A stretch of DNA of 30,052 bases from a virus, in IMG/VR virus record IMGVR_UViG_3300042321_001441, positions 1-30,052 of that record; one strand, 5' to 3'. This document shows positions 7,336-15,921 of the stretch, one piece after another. The notes beneath the pieces were generated by a model. It did no database searches, was not told the origin of the DNA, and worked only from the letters and a program-made list of their open reading frames with translations. The first letter of the stretch is position 1, and the number at the start of each line of letters is the position of its first letter. The position numbers and the translations under genes were made by a program.

Positions 7336-8331
7336 ATGGCCTGCACCAAAGAAACCTACACCGCTACAGCAACCTGGACTGCATCGCAACTGGCCAACCT
7401 GTTCCGCGATGCGTTCATCGATGCGGGGCTGATGACAGACTGGTTCGATTCGTTTTTGAGCGGCAGCATCGAGAATCGCGTACTGGAAGTGACGTATGAC
7501 GGGACCAAGGCATACGGCAAAACTTACTACTGGTTTATGTTTGCCACCACTGGCGTGTGGTTGCATGTGGCAACGGGATGGAATGCTGCAACGGATCAGC
7601 CAACTGGTACGCAGTATCTGGACTTCTTCGCCACCACGACAAACGCAACAACCAACCACTGGCAGATGTTCGCTGCTGCCACATCAAACACTGTGGAGCT
7701 GGTGCGTTACACATCTGGCGTGGATGCGGATCAAAGTTGGTTCACGATCAAGCGCAGCGGTGGGGTTGATCGGACGTTTACGATTATCAACGATGCGCTT
7801 ACGGTGCAGTCGTGGCTGGATTTGAGCAAGGGGTTTTTCAATGGGCTTGTGCATGTTGCGCCGACTATTGATAGCAATTCTGGGGTTATTCAGTTCGATC
7901 GTGGGCCTGCCCTTAGGCGGGAGATTGCAGTGGGGACTTATTTAATCGGCAGCGCCAATCAAAACGACTATGCTTCTGGCATTTTTAGCAGGACTTTATT
8001 GTCCTATGGAGTGGCAGGTAGGATGTCCAACAGCGGCACATCAAATTACGGCAGCACGGGATTCATCCCCCTCCCCACCGCCTCAGCCACCGCCAACCCC
8101 GCCTACACCGCCGACAGCAACCCCGTATTCCACAGCCTGCCATTCCACCCTTACATTGCTGAATCGCTGCCGTCCGATTTCGGTCTGACCTTCCATTTCG
8201 CCAGCAACGCCTTCGACCCTGGCGACACGCTGGTGGTCACTGCAGGCACTGAAGAATGGGAAGTGCTGGCTGAAACCCCAGGCACTGCCGGAACCGTTGC
8301 CACCCCCATGTTCCTCGCCCGCATGGTCTGA
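7336..8331 (+). CDS. Putative tail-fibre or receptor-associated structural protein
   Basis: This 331-residue protein begins two bases after the previous stop and overlaps the next gene (TGATG). It is rich in Thr, aromatic residues and short beta strands. The middle (residues ~120-230) has Trp and Asp-rich turns, and the last ~95 residues contain HSLPFHPYIAESLPSDFG and GDTLVVTAGTEEWEVLAE. I do not know the family. Position between tail protein I and the other adsorption genes points to a fibre or baseplate-side attachment protein. The first ~700 bases have a different base composition from the rest: more A/T third positions up to about 8040, then strongly C-ending codons. This suggests a recombination junction inside the gene. 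Confidence 0.5.
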   Translation: MACTKETYTATATWTASQLANLFRDAFIDAGLMTDWFDSFLSGSIENRVLEVTYDGTKAYGKTYYWFMFATTGVWLHVATGWNAATDQPTGTQYLDFFATTTNATTNHWQMFAAATSNTVELVRYTSGVDADQSWFTIKRSGGVDRTFTIINDALTVQSWLDLSKGFFNGLVHVAPTIDSNSGVIQFDRGPALRREIAVGTYLIGSANQNDYASGIFSRTLLSYGVAGRMSNSGTSNYGSTGFIPLPTASATANPAYTADSNPVFHSLPFHPYIAESLPSDFGLTFHFASNAFDPGDTLVVTAGTEEWEVLAETPGTAGTVATPMFLARMV

Positions 8332-8561
8332 TGGCTGTCATCAATCAGAGCCCCTCAGGGCAGACCAGCATTGCCATCTCTGGTATCAGCTTCGCCGGGC
8401 TAATGGTCGGCAGCGGCGATCCGTTCCGTGATCCTGCCGTGCGCGTGCAGGATGGTGGTCCCAGTGTTGCCGTCAGCTTCGGTGGGGGCACTGTCGCCCC
8501 TGCCGAGCCCCCGCCAAAGCCGCCTATCCGCAGCTTCCCTAAGCTCCGCGTTCGCTCCTGA
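8331..8561 (+). CDS. Short hypothetical protein, Pro-rich end
   Basis: This 76-residue product is translationally coupled to the preceding gene (TGATG). Residues 1-30 are beta-like and hydroxyl-rich (SGQTSIAISGISFAGL), residues 30-60 Gly-rich, and the end is a Pro run followed by a basic tail (PPPKPPIRSFPKLRVRS). It has no recognisable domain. The alternating strands and its place in the adsorption cluster make a small virion accessory plausible, but the sequence gives no direct evidence of function. Confidence 0.45.
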   Translation: MAVINQSPSGQTSIAISGISFAGLMVGSGDPFRDPAVRVQDGGPSVAVSFGGGTVAPAEPPPKPPIRSFPKLRVRS

Positions 8562-8564
8562 CCC

Positions 8565-8570
8565 TAAACT
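8565..8570 (+). promoter_or_regulatory. Possible -10-like element (TAAACT)
   Basis: TAAACT lies 27 bases before the start at 8592, in the string CCCTAAACTCAG. This resembles CCCTAGAATCAA before the sheath gene. It stands in one of the few true gaps of the operon. No -35 is clear. Confidence 0.15.
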
Positions 8571-8591
8571 CAGACTGATGGACTCCACGCG

Positions 8592-9074
8592 ATGGCGACT
8601 CTCGTAGACTCAGGCCGCACGGCCATCGCGGACACCATCCGCGGCAGCACCATTTTCATGGGCTGGGGCTCAGGACTTACCTCCTGGGACACCACCTTCG
8701 TCGTAGAGCAGCTGTCCAAGACCCAGCTCGTAACGCCAGTCGGCTATCGCAAGCTCACCGAGTCCGCCTACTGCACGCCAGACCCAGCCGGGACCATCGT
8801 GGTCCCCACTGGGTCCTTCCTCATCACCCAGACCCCCACCAAGCACCTCTACCTCCGCTTCACCTTCGACTACGAAGACGCACCCAACGCGCAGATCCGT
8901 GAAACCGCCGTCTTCCTCGGCACCACCACGCAGGCCGGCCTTCCGCTGGGTCAGATGTACTTCTCCCCAGCTCAGGTCACCAACCCTGGCACCATGCTGG
9001 TGGCGGAAAACATCGCCCGGCTAAACCGCAATCCCGCGACGCGCGAAACCTTCGAGTTCGTCGTCACCTTCTGA
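8592..9074 (+). CDS. Conserved-type phage tail/baseplate protein, unknown function
   Basis: This 160-residue product starts at ATG 8592 after a 30-base gap; no strong ribosome site is visible. The N-terminal half carries IRGSTIFMGWGSGLTSWD and strand pairs, the second half RFTFDYEDAPNAQIRETAVFLGT followed by LPLGQMYF and a final EFVVTF strand. The 'IRETAVFLG' phrase and compact beta fold occur in small baseplate or tail proteins near fibre genes in contractile phages, as far as I recall. It lies in the set that replaces P2 genes H and G and probably forms part of the adsorption apparatus. Confidence 0.5.
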   Translation: MATLVDSGRTAIADTIRGSTIFMGWGSGLTSWDTTFVVEQLSKTQLVTPVGYRKLTESAYCTPDPAGTIVVPTGSFLITQTPTKHLYLRFTFDYEDAPNAQIRETAVFLGTTTQAGLPLGQMYFSPAQVTNPGTMLVAENIARLNRNPATRETFEFVVTF

Positions 9075-9084
9075 GGCCTGAACC

Positions 9085-11016
9085 GTGACCCTGACTCAGT
9101 ACTACAACCGGTTCAACGCAGCCCAGGGTTACGACGAGCTCCTGTTCCGCGCTGCCAAGGGCCTCCAGTCCGCCGAGCTGAACGAGATCCAGTCGGCTCA
9201 GTTCGATCGCCTCAAGCGGATCGCGGATGTCCTCTTCAAGGATGGCGCGGTCATCCGCAACGCCCAGGCGATCATCGATCCCGTCACCGGCGTCACCCAG
9301 ATGGAGGCCGGCGCCATCTACGTCGTCGGTGCCGTCCGCGAGGTGGCAGCTGCCACCTTCACCATCCCAGTCTCCGGCGAGCTCCAGATCGGCGTTCGCA
9401 TCACCACCGTCCAGATCACCGAACTCGAGGACCCCACCCTCCGTGATCCGGCCGTCGGCACCCGCAACTACCAGGAGCCTGGTGCTGGCCGCCTCCGTCG
9501 CCTCGCCGCCTGGGGCTGGTCCGGCGATGGCCTCCCCGGCGACTTCTACCCGGTCTACACCGTCCGCGACGGGTCGCTGCTCACCCAGACCCAGCCGCCG
9601 GTCCTCGATCCGGTGCTCCAGCTCATCGCCCGTTACGACCGCGAGAGCAACGGCAACTACGCCGTCCGAGGGATGGACGTGCAGCCGGCCGGCCTGGTCT
9701 CCGGCAGCCAGGTGTTCACCGTCAACGATGGCGTCGCCAACGTCCTTGGCTTCAAGGTCGACAAGCTCACCTCCACCCGCCTCAGCTACGCCGAGGACCC
9801 GGACCTGGAGACGATCTCCAACGAGCCCAAGACCTCGGCATCTGCCTCGGCTCAGACCGTCACCCTGAACTACAAGCCTCTCTCGTCCATTCAGGACGTG
9901 GTGATCACAGCCGAGAAGACGGTGACCGTGAACCGGGGCGGGTTCTCTGGTGGCACCGACCTGCTGCCCGACACCGCGATCCTCAGCATCCAGTCGGTCA
10001 CCCAGGGCGGCACCACCTACACCGCCACCAACGACTATCTGCTCGTCGGTGACACCCTCAGCTGGTCGCCGGCCGGTGCAGAACCAGCACCTGGCAGCAC
10101 CTACTCCGTCACCTACCGCTATCTCACCAGCTCCACACCGACCAGCATCAACCTGGCGGCCGGCACCTTCTCAGTGACCGGGGCAGTGGCCGGCACCCTG
10201 ATCCTGGTCGACTACATCTGGAAGCTGCCCAGGACCGACATCCTGGCGGTGAACAGCACGGGCGAGTTCATCCGTATCAAGGGCGAGAGTTCCAGGTTCG
10301 GCAGCCCCAAGCCGTTCGTCCCCGATAACCTCCTGGCCCTGGCCACCATCACCAACGCCTGGGGGCAGACGGCGAAGGTGGACAACGACGCCATCCGCGT
10401 CACCGACATGGGCGAGCTGCGCAAGGTCCGCAACTCCATCGCCGAGCTGTTCGGCCTCATCGCCATCGAGCGGCTCAAGACCGACATCAGCAGCCGCGAG
10501 CCCACCAGCAAGTCGGGCGTCTTCGTCGATCCATTCTTCGATGATGACCTGCGCGACGGCGGCATCTCTCAGGACGCAGTGATCATCGACGGCGAGCTGC
10601 AGCTGCCGATCGCTTCCACCAACCTGGCCGCATCGCAGAACCACAAGGCCACTTGGCTGCTGCCATACGAGGATGACTTCCTGATCGTTCAGCGGCTGCG
10701 CACCGGCAGCATGAAGATCAACCCTTACCAGGCCTTTGCTGCCCCGCCGGCACTCGTCACCCTCAACCCATCGGTCGATCAGTGGACCGTCGTGCAGAAC
10801 ATGGTGACGGAGCAGACGCGGCGGTTCATCGATCCCACCCTCGCGGCCCGCACCGAGGAGCGCACGATAACCTTCACCAGGGAGCTCGTCGAAACGACCA
10901 GGACCGAAGTGGAGTTTCTGCGCCAGATCCCGGTTGAGTTCATCGTCGAAGGGTTTGGCGCTGGCGAGCAGCTCGTTCTGCTGCGCTTCGACGGCATCGA
11001 CATCACCCCCCTCTGA
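9085..11016 (+). CDS. DUF4815 family phage structural protein
   Basis: This 643-residue protein opens with TQYYNRFNAAQGYDELLFRA and then LQSAELNEIQ, the usual start of the DUF4815 family found in the tail or baseplate region of large myoviruses. The middle (~220-380) has Ser/Thr-rich strands suggesting Ig-like inserts (TTYTATNDYLLVGDTLSWSP, GSTYSVTYRYL). The C-terminal part has a DPFFDDDLRDGG loop and a charged strand set ending RFDGIDITPL. The GTG start has GAGG 8 bases upstream. Function is not experimentally known to me. It probably builds the upper fibre or baseplate collar together with the next gene. Confidence 0.8.
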   Translation: MTLTQYYNRFNAAQGYDELLFRAAKGLQSAELNEIQSAQFDRLKRIADVLFKDGAVIRNAQAIIDPVTGVTQMEAGAIYVVGAVREVAAATFTIPVSGELQIGVRITTVQITELEDPTLRDPAVGTRNYQEPGAGRLRRLAAWGWSGDGLPGDFYPVYTVRDGSLLTQTQPPVLDPVLQLIARYDRESNGNYAVRGMDVQPAGLVSGSQVFTVNDGVANVLGFKVDKLTSTRLSYAEDPDLETISNEPKTSASASAQTVTLNYKPLSSIQDVVITAEKTVTVNRGGFSGGTDLLPDTAILSIQSVTQGGTTYTATNDYLLVGDTLSWSPAGAEPAPGSTYSVTYRYLTSSTPTSINLAAGTFSVTGAVAGTLILVDYIWKLPRTDILAVNSTGEFIRIKGESSRFGSPKPFVPDNLLALATITNAWGQTAKVDNDAIRVTDMGELRKVRNSIAELFGLIAIERLKTDISSREPTSKSGVFVDPFFDDDLRDGGISQDAVIIDGELQLPIASTNLAASQNHKATWLLPYEDDFLIVQRLRTGSMKINPYQAFAAPPALVTLNPSVDQWTVVQNMVTEQTRRFIDPTLAARTEERTITFTRELVETTRTEVEFLRQIPVEFIVEGFGAGEQLVLLRFDGIDITPL

Positions 11017-11026
11017 GGCCTGAGCA

Positions 11027-12229
11027 ATGCCACTCTCAGCAAACAGCAACGGCATCCTGACGGGGCAGTTCACCATCCCGCCCAACGTCCCGGCCGGCAC
11101 CAAGCTGGTCGAGTTCACCGGCGGCGGTGGCACCTATGGCGCGGGTCAGTTCACCGGCCGCGGCGAGCTCCTGGTTCGCCGCATCGTCCGCACCAGGGCG
11201 ATCGGCCGCCCGATCGATCCCCTCGCCCAGACCTTCACCCTCACCCGGGGCCGGCACGTCACCGCCGTAGACATCACCTTCACCACCAAGGGCGGCAGCG
11301 CTCCGGTGCAGGTCGAGATCCGGGAAGTGGAGAACGGCATCCCCACCCAGACCGTGCTGGCCGACGCGCGCATCCGCGCGGCTGACATCGACGTGACCGC
11401 CAACTGGGTGCGGGCCACCTTCGACACACCCGTGTGGCTGGAGGGCAGCCGCGAGTACGCCCTGGTGCTGCTCACCAACGATGCAGACCACGCCGTCGCG
11501 GTGGCTGAGCTGGGCAAGTTCGACGCCAGCCAGCAGCAGTGGGTCACCTCGCAGCCTTACACCGTGGGTGTGCTGCTGAGCAGCAGCAACGCCAGCACCT
11601 GGACGCCGCACCAGGAGAAAGACCTGCGCTTCCGTCTCGTTGGCGCACGCTTCACCAGCAACGTCCGAGAGGTGGAGCTGGGCGGGGGCCCCGCCACCAA
11701 CATCTCCGACATCCTCGGGGTGGCGCCCTTCGACCGGCCGACCGCCGCAACCAGCCTGGCCCTGAAGTTCCGCCGTGGCGATGGCACCATCTACCGCGCG
11801 CAGCCTGGCCAGCCGATCCGGTTCGACACCAGGCAGACCGACACCTTCGACCTGGTGGCCCGGCTGACCGGCAACGAGTTCGAGTCGCCCGTGCTCTACC
11901 CCGGCGCGCAGCAGGTGCGCGGCGACCTCGATGAAAGCGCCATCTACGTCACCCGACAGATTCCCGTGGGCACCAGCAAGGTGATCAAGGTGATCTTCGA
12001 TGCCATCCTCCCCGGCAGCTCCGGTGTGGCAGCGGCCTACGAAACCGCCACGGCTGGCACCTTCCAGACCCTCAGCAATCCGGTAGCTGCCCAGCTGGGC
12101 GACGGCCTGGTTGAGTACGCCTACACCTCCAGCAGCGTGACGGTCGCCAATACCCGCGTCCGGCTGACGCTGACGGGCAACACGGCGAACCGGCCGCGAA
12201 TCCGCAATCTCCGCGTCGTGGTGGTGTGA
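11027..12229 (+). CDS. Baseplate/adhesin-type structural protein paired with DUF4815
   Basis: This 400-residue protein contains a recognisable module at ~65-215: DPLAQTFTLTRGRHVTAVDI, then VEIREVENGIPTQTVLADA, VWLEGSREYALVLL and a YTVGVLLSSSNASTWTPHQ segment. From memory, similar modules occur in large structural proteins of T4-like and cyanophage baseplates. Residues ~235-400 form a second beta-rich domain. The leader copies the one before the preceding gene (both read ctgaggcctga), so the two may have been acquired together. It likely forms an Ig/jelly-roll-type baseplate arm, not an enzyme. Confidence 0.6.
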   Translation: MPLSANSNGILTGQFTIPPNVPAGTKLVEFTGGGGTYGAGQFTGRGELLVRRIVRTRAIGRPIDPLAQTFTLTRGRHVTAVDITFTTKGGSAPVQVEIREVENGIPTQTVLADARIRAADIDVTANWVRATFDTPVWLEGSREYALVLLTNDADHAVAVAELGKFDASQQQWVTSQPYTVGVLLSSSNASTWTPHQEKDLRFRLVGARFTSNVREVELGGGPATNISDILGVAPFDRPTAATSLALKFRRGDGTIYRAQPGQPIRFDTRQTDTFDLVARLTGNEFESPVLYPGAQQVRGDLDESAIYVTRQIPVGTSKVIKVIFDAILPGSSGVAAAYETATAGTFQTLSNPVAAQLGDGLVEYAYTSSSVTVANTRVRLTLTGNTANRPRIRNLRVVVV

Positions 12230-12230
12230 C

Positions 12231-13760
12231 ATGACGATTCAGCAACTCACGGCCAACCGGTCGTATCCCAAGCCCAACGTCGCCAATCAGCTGGTTGTTG
12301 ACGTGGAGCGCCTGCGGCTGGCGCTCGATGCGATCGACACGGACATGGCCTCCAGGCCGACCGTGAGCGCGGTTGAGGCGCTGATCGCTGCGGCCATCGC
12401 CAACGTGATCGCCGGCGCCCCTGGGGCCCTCGACACCCTCGATGAGCTGGCGGCCGCGCTGGGCGACAACGCCAACTTCTCCGCCGTCGTCACCAACAGC
12501 CTGGCCCAGATCAACAGCGCGCTCGGTGAGCGCTACACCAAGGCCGAATCCGACGCCCGCTACGTTCAGGGCGCTGTGCAGGTAGAAACCCTGTTCACCG
12601 CCAGCAGCGGCCAGGTCGCCTTCGGCCTCACCTCTTCGATCATCAACAAGCCCTCGGCACTGGTGACCGTTGACGGGGTGGTGCAGCCGACCAGCGAGTA
12701 CAGCATCAGCCAGGACGGCTTGACCCTCACCCTCTCCGAGGCGCCGGGCACGGGCGCGAAGGTGCGGGTGCTGGCGCTGTCGGTTGCATCGGCCGGCGCC
12801 CCGGCGGATGACACCATCACCACGCCCAAGCTGCGCGACGATGCCGTCACCATCCCCAAGCTGGCATTCGAGGGCGGAGCGTTCTCCGGCTTCCGCAACG
12901 CGATCATCAACGGCAACTTCGACGTCTGGCAGCGACGGACATCGTTTAGCGGCAGCCAGAGCGGGTTCGCAGCTGATCGCTGGCAGACCGTGGTGATCGG
13001 CTCATCCCACAACACCAGCCGCCAGGACTTCACCCTCGGGCAGACGGCAGTGCCGGGCAACCCCCGCCACTTCTGCCGGGTGGTAGTGACCTCCGCCGCT
13101 GGCGCGAGCAACGGCTGCTACCTCCGCCAGGCGATCGAAGACGTCCGCACCTTCGCCGGCCAGACCGTCACGATCACCTTCGAGGCCAAGGCTGATGCGG
13201 CCAGGCCTATTGCTGTCGAGCTGATCCAGCAGTTCGGCACCCTCGTAACGCTGCTAGTGACTGGCATCGGCGTCACCAAGACCACGCTCAGCACCGACTG
13301 GCAGCTGGTGACCGTCACGGCTCAGGTTCCCTCGATCGCCAACAAGGCGCTGGGCAACGACAGCGACACCAGCCTGGAGCTGCTGATCTGGTTCGATGCC
13401 GGCTCTGCCTTCAACGCCCGCACCGCCAGCCTGGGGCAGCAGTCAGGGACGTTCGACATCGCCCAGGTGCAGGTTGCACCTGGGCCGGCACCGACGCCAT
13501 TCGAGCGCCGGCCGCTCGGCGTGGAGCTCGATCTCTGCCAGCGCTATTACGAGGAGACCCACTATGCGATCCCGGCCAGCGGCCTGCGGGTGATGGGCCA
13601 GTGGGCCACGAAGAAGCGCACCACCCCGGACATCCAGGTCGAGGAGGTGCTCGATGGCAGCGGTGGCACCATGATTGCTGTCGGCGTCAATGCCTTCAGG
13701 GTGGGCACCTATGCCACCACGGAGGCGCGCGTGCGCATCAGTGGCAGCGCTGAGATCTAA
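12231..13760 (+). CDS. Tail fibre protein with carbohydrate-binding-like C-terminal half
   Basis: In this 509-residue protein, residues ~1-120 form a helical/coiled N-terminus (LVVDVERLRLALDAI, LDTLDELAAALGDNANF, AEIRYTK-like repeats), common in phage fibre attachment domains. Residues ~120-200 form a short beta module. Residues ~215-445 begin NAIINGNFDVWQRRTSF and contain ADRWQ, a jelly-roll carbohydrate-binding-type region seen in many tail fibres. Then FERRPLGVELDLCQRYYEET begins the classic C-terminal module. It would bind cell-surface glycan. ATG 12231 lies one base past the upstream stop. Confidence 0.8.
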   Translation: MTIQQLTANRSYPKPNVANQLVVDVERLRLALDAIDTDMASRPTVSAVEALIAAAIANVIAGAPGALDTLDELAAALGDNANFSAVVTNSLAQINSALGERYTKAESDARYVQGAVQVETLFTASSGQVAFGLTSSIINKPSALVTVDGVVQPTSEYSISQDGLTLTLSEAPGTGAKVRVLALSVASAGAPADDTITTPKLRDDAVTIPKLAFEGGAFSGFRNAIINGNFDVWQRRTSFSGSQSGFAADRWQTVVIGSSHNTSRQDFTLGQTAVPGNPRHFCRVVVTSAAGASNGCYLRQAIEDVRTFAGQTVTITFEAKADAARPIAVELIQQFGTLVTLLVTGIGVTKTTLSTDWQLVTVTAQVPSIANKALGNDSDTSLELLIWFDAGSAFNARTASLGQQSGTFDIAQVQVAPGPAPTPFERRPLGVELDLCQRYYEETHYAIPASGLRVMGQWATKKRTTPDIQVEEVLDGSGGTMIAVGVNAFRVGTYATTEARVRISGSAEI

Positions 13761-13784
13761 CCCTGCCCCTCAACCCTTCCCGTC

Positions 13785-14438
13785 ATGCCACTGCAAAGGA
13801 TCACCGGTCAGATTGTTCAGGACGAAACACTCACAGGAGCCGACATCCAAGACGAGTCGATCACGCAGGACGACCTGCATCCGTCGCTGAGGTTCGCCCC
13901 GACCTGGGTGCACTTCAACGGCACGGCCGCGGCCAACCAGACCGCGACCTACAGCCAGTCCGGCACCACCATCACACTGACCCTGGCGAACCATGGTCTG
14001 CAGGTGGGCCACATTGTCAGCCTCGACTTCACCTCTGGCTCGGCGACCGACAACACCTTCATCGTCGCCACCGTGCCAACCACCGGCACCTTTACGGTCA
14101 CGGCCTCCAGCAGCGCGACAACCAGCGGCAGCGCGGTGCTGAAACGCTGCCCCGTGGGCGCTGGCAACAACGTCGCCAGCATTGCCGACTGCGGCGACGG
14201 CGACTACGGCATCAACTTCGCCACGCCCCTGGCTGATGAAAACTATGCCGCTGTGGGGATGGGCAACAGCGTCGCCACCAACAACCCCAAGACGGTGGTC
14301 AACATCCGCGCCGCCGGCAACCTGCTGGCACCGACCACCAAGACCGCCAATGCCCTGCGAATCCTGGTCGGCTCCACCAACCAAACTGCCCCGGCTGGGC
14401 ACGACTCGGCCAGCGTCAGCCTGCTGATCATCCGCTGA
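13785..14438 (+). CDS. Small tail-fibre / receptor-binding protein
   Basis: This 217-residue product lacks a clear ribosome site. It opens with an ITGQIVQDETLTGADIQDES stretch resembling trimeric fibre shafts. It continues with a Ser/Thr-rich beta domain that includes TITLTLANHGLQVGHIVSLDF and TFTVTASSS, similar to tail-fibre 'SGTTITVTxxxHGLxxGDxVxL' modules. A Cys pair (KRCPVGAG and ADCGDGDYG) precedes a C-terminal part with DENYAAVGM, typical of fibre tips ('NYxVxxTxxx'). It is probably a second, shorter fibre working with the preceding one. Confidence 0.65.
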   Translation: MPLQRITGQIVQDETLTGADIQDESITQDDLHPSLRFAPTWVHFNGTAAANQTATYSQSGTTITLTLANHGLQVGHIVSLDFTSGSATDNTFIVATVPTTGTFTVTASSSATTSGSAVLKRCPVGAGNNVASIADCGDGDYGINFATPLADENYAAVGMGNSVATNNPKTVVNIRAAGNLLAPTTKTANALRILVGSTNQTAPAGHDSASVSLLIIR

Positions 14439-14450
14439 ATCAGCTCACCC

Positions 14451-14456
14451 TAGAAT
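14451..14456 (+). promoter_or_regulatory. Possible -10 element (TAGAAT) before the sheath operon
   Basis: TAGAAT lies 31 bases before the sheath ATG in a 43-base gap that separates the fibre genes from FI. In P2 the FI operon has its own late promoter, so a promoter here is sensible. The same TAGAATC occurs before the capsid gene. No -35 is obvious. Confidence 0.28.
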
Positions 14457-14481
14457 CAACCCGACAGGAGGACCGCTCCGC

Positions 14482-15891
14482 ATGACCACCAATTTCCTTC
14501 ACGGCGTAGAGGTTCTCCAGATTGATACTGGGGCCCGGCCGATCCAGACCGTTCGATCTTCGGTGATCGGCGTGATCGGCACCGCTCCTGGCGCTGACGC
14601 CCAAGCGTTCCCGCTCAACACCCCGGTGCTCGTCACCCGCCGGTCGGAGATGGCCGGCATCGGTGAGACCGGCACTCTGCCCTCGGCGCTTGACCTGATC
14701 TACGACCAGGCCGGGGCTGTGGTCGTGGTGGTGCGCGTCGACGGTGCAGACGAGGGCGCGATCATCGACAACGTGGTGGGCGGCATCGATGGCACCACCG
14801 GCGCCTATGAGGGCGTGCACGCCTTCATGGCTGCTGAGAACGCCGTGGGCTTCGCCCCCCGGATCCTCTGCGCACCGGGCTACACCCACCAGCGCACCAG
14901 CAACGGCATCCTCTCGATCGTCGTCCAGACCCAGGGCTCGGGCTACACCACCGCCCCGGCCGTCACCATCACCGGCGGCGGCGGCTCCGGCGCCACGGCG
15001 GTTGCGGTGCTGGGCACCGGCGGCGATGCCGGCAAGGTGGTCAGCTTCACCATCACCAACCCGGGCAAGGGCTACGCCACCAACCCCACCGTCACGATCG
15101 CCGCGCCTCCCGCTGGCGGTGTGCAGGCCGTGGCTGGCACCGTCACCCGTGGCACCGTCCGCTCTCAGGTGCTGGCCGAGATGGTCGGCATCGCTCAGCG
15201 CCTGCGCGCGGTGATCATCGCTGACGGGCCCAACACCACCGACGCGGACGCCATCCAGATCGCCGACGACTTCGGCTCCGACCGCATCTACGTGGTGGAC
15301 CCCTGGGTGCTGCGCGATGGCTCCAGTGTTCCCGCCTCCCCCGCTGTCGCGGGCCTGATCAACAAGGTGGACAACGAGCGGGGCTTCTGGTGGTCCCCCT
15401 CGAACAACGAGATCAACGGCATCGAGGGCACCAGCCGGGCGATCGACTTCGCCCTGGGCGATTACACCTCTCGCGCCAACCTGCTCAACGAACAGAAGAT
15501 CGCCACGATCGTGCGCGAGCAGGGCTTCAGGCTGTGGGGCAACCGCACCCTGGCCAGCGATCCGAAGTACGCCTTCCTCTCCGTGCGGCGCACCGCCGAC
15601 ATGGTGAACGAGTCGATCCTCCGCAGCCACCTGTGGGCCGTCGACCGCTGCATCACCGCCACCTACCTGGAGGAGGTGCAGGAGAGCGTGCGCGAGTACC
15701 TGCGGAGCCTCAAGGCACGTGGCGCCATCCTCGGCGGCGACGTCTGGGTAGACCCTGAGCTGAACACCCCGGTGAGCATCAGCAACGGCCAGGTGTTCTT
15801 CGACTTCGACTTCACCCCGCCGTTCCCGGCTGAGCGGGTCACCTTCCGCTCCCACCTGGTGAACAGCTACGTCACCGACCTGTTCGTCTGA
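14482..15891 (+). CDS. FI: Contractile tail sheath protein FI, with an inserted Gly-rich domain
   Basis: The 469-residue product matches P2 gpFI at both ends: LHGVEVLQIDTGARPIQTVR and VIGVIGTAPGAD at the start, FAPRILCAPGYT near 124-134, LRAVIIADGPNTT, and a C-terminus with GAILGGDVWVDPELNTP and FDFDFTPPFPAERVTF. It polymerises around the tube and contracts. Between residues ~141 and ~222 lies an insertion containing two GxGYxTxPxVTI repeats (GSGYTTAPAVTITGGGGSG and GKGYATNPTVTI), which explains the size above the usual ~390-400. It would project from the sheath surface. An AGGAGG site sits about 10 bases before ATG. Confidence 0.95.
   Translation: MTTNFLHGVEVLQIDTGARPIQTVRSSVIGVIGTAPGADAQAFPLNTPVLVTRRSEMAGIGETGTLPSALDLIYDQAGAVVVVVRVDGADEGAIIDNVVGGIDGTTGAYEGVHAFMAAENAVGFAPRILCAPGYTHQRTSNGILSIVVQTQGSGYTTAPAVTITGGGGSGATAVAVLGTGGDAGKVVSFTITNPGKGYATNPTVTIAAPPAGGVQAVAGTVTRGTVRSQVLAEMVGIAQRLRAVIIADGPNTTDADAIQIADDFGSDRIYVVDPWVLRDGSSVPASPAVAGLINKVDNERGFWWSPSNNEINGIEGTSRAIDFALGDYTSRANLLNEQKIATIVREQGFRLWGNRTLASDPKYAFLSVRRTADMVNESILRSHLWAVDRCITATYLEEVQESVREYLRSLKARGAILGGDVWVDPELNTPVSISNGQVFFDFDFTPPFPAERVTFRSHLVNSYVTDLFV
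14902..15147 (+). other. Inserted surface domain within the sheath gene
   Basis: This segment (residues ~141-222 of the sheath) interrupts the conserved core between APGYT and LAEMVGIAQRLRAV. It encodes two related GYxTxPxVTI units in Gly/Ala-rich sequence, a pattern better known from fibre or decoration proteins. Confidence 0.6.
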
Positions 15892-15921
15892 TCCACCCAT
15901 CGCCCCATCGAGGACTGACCC

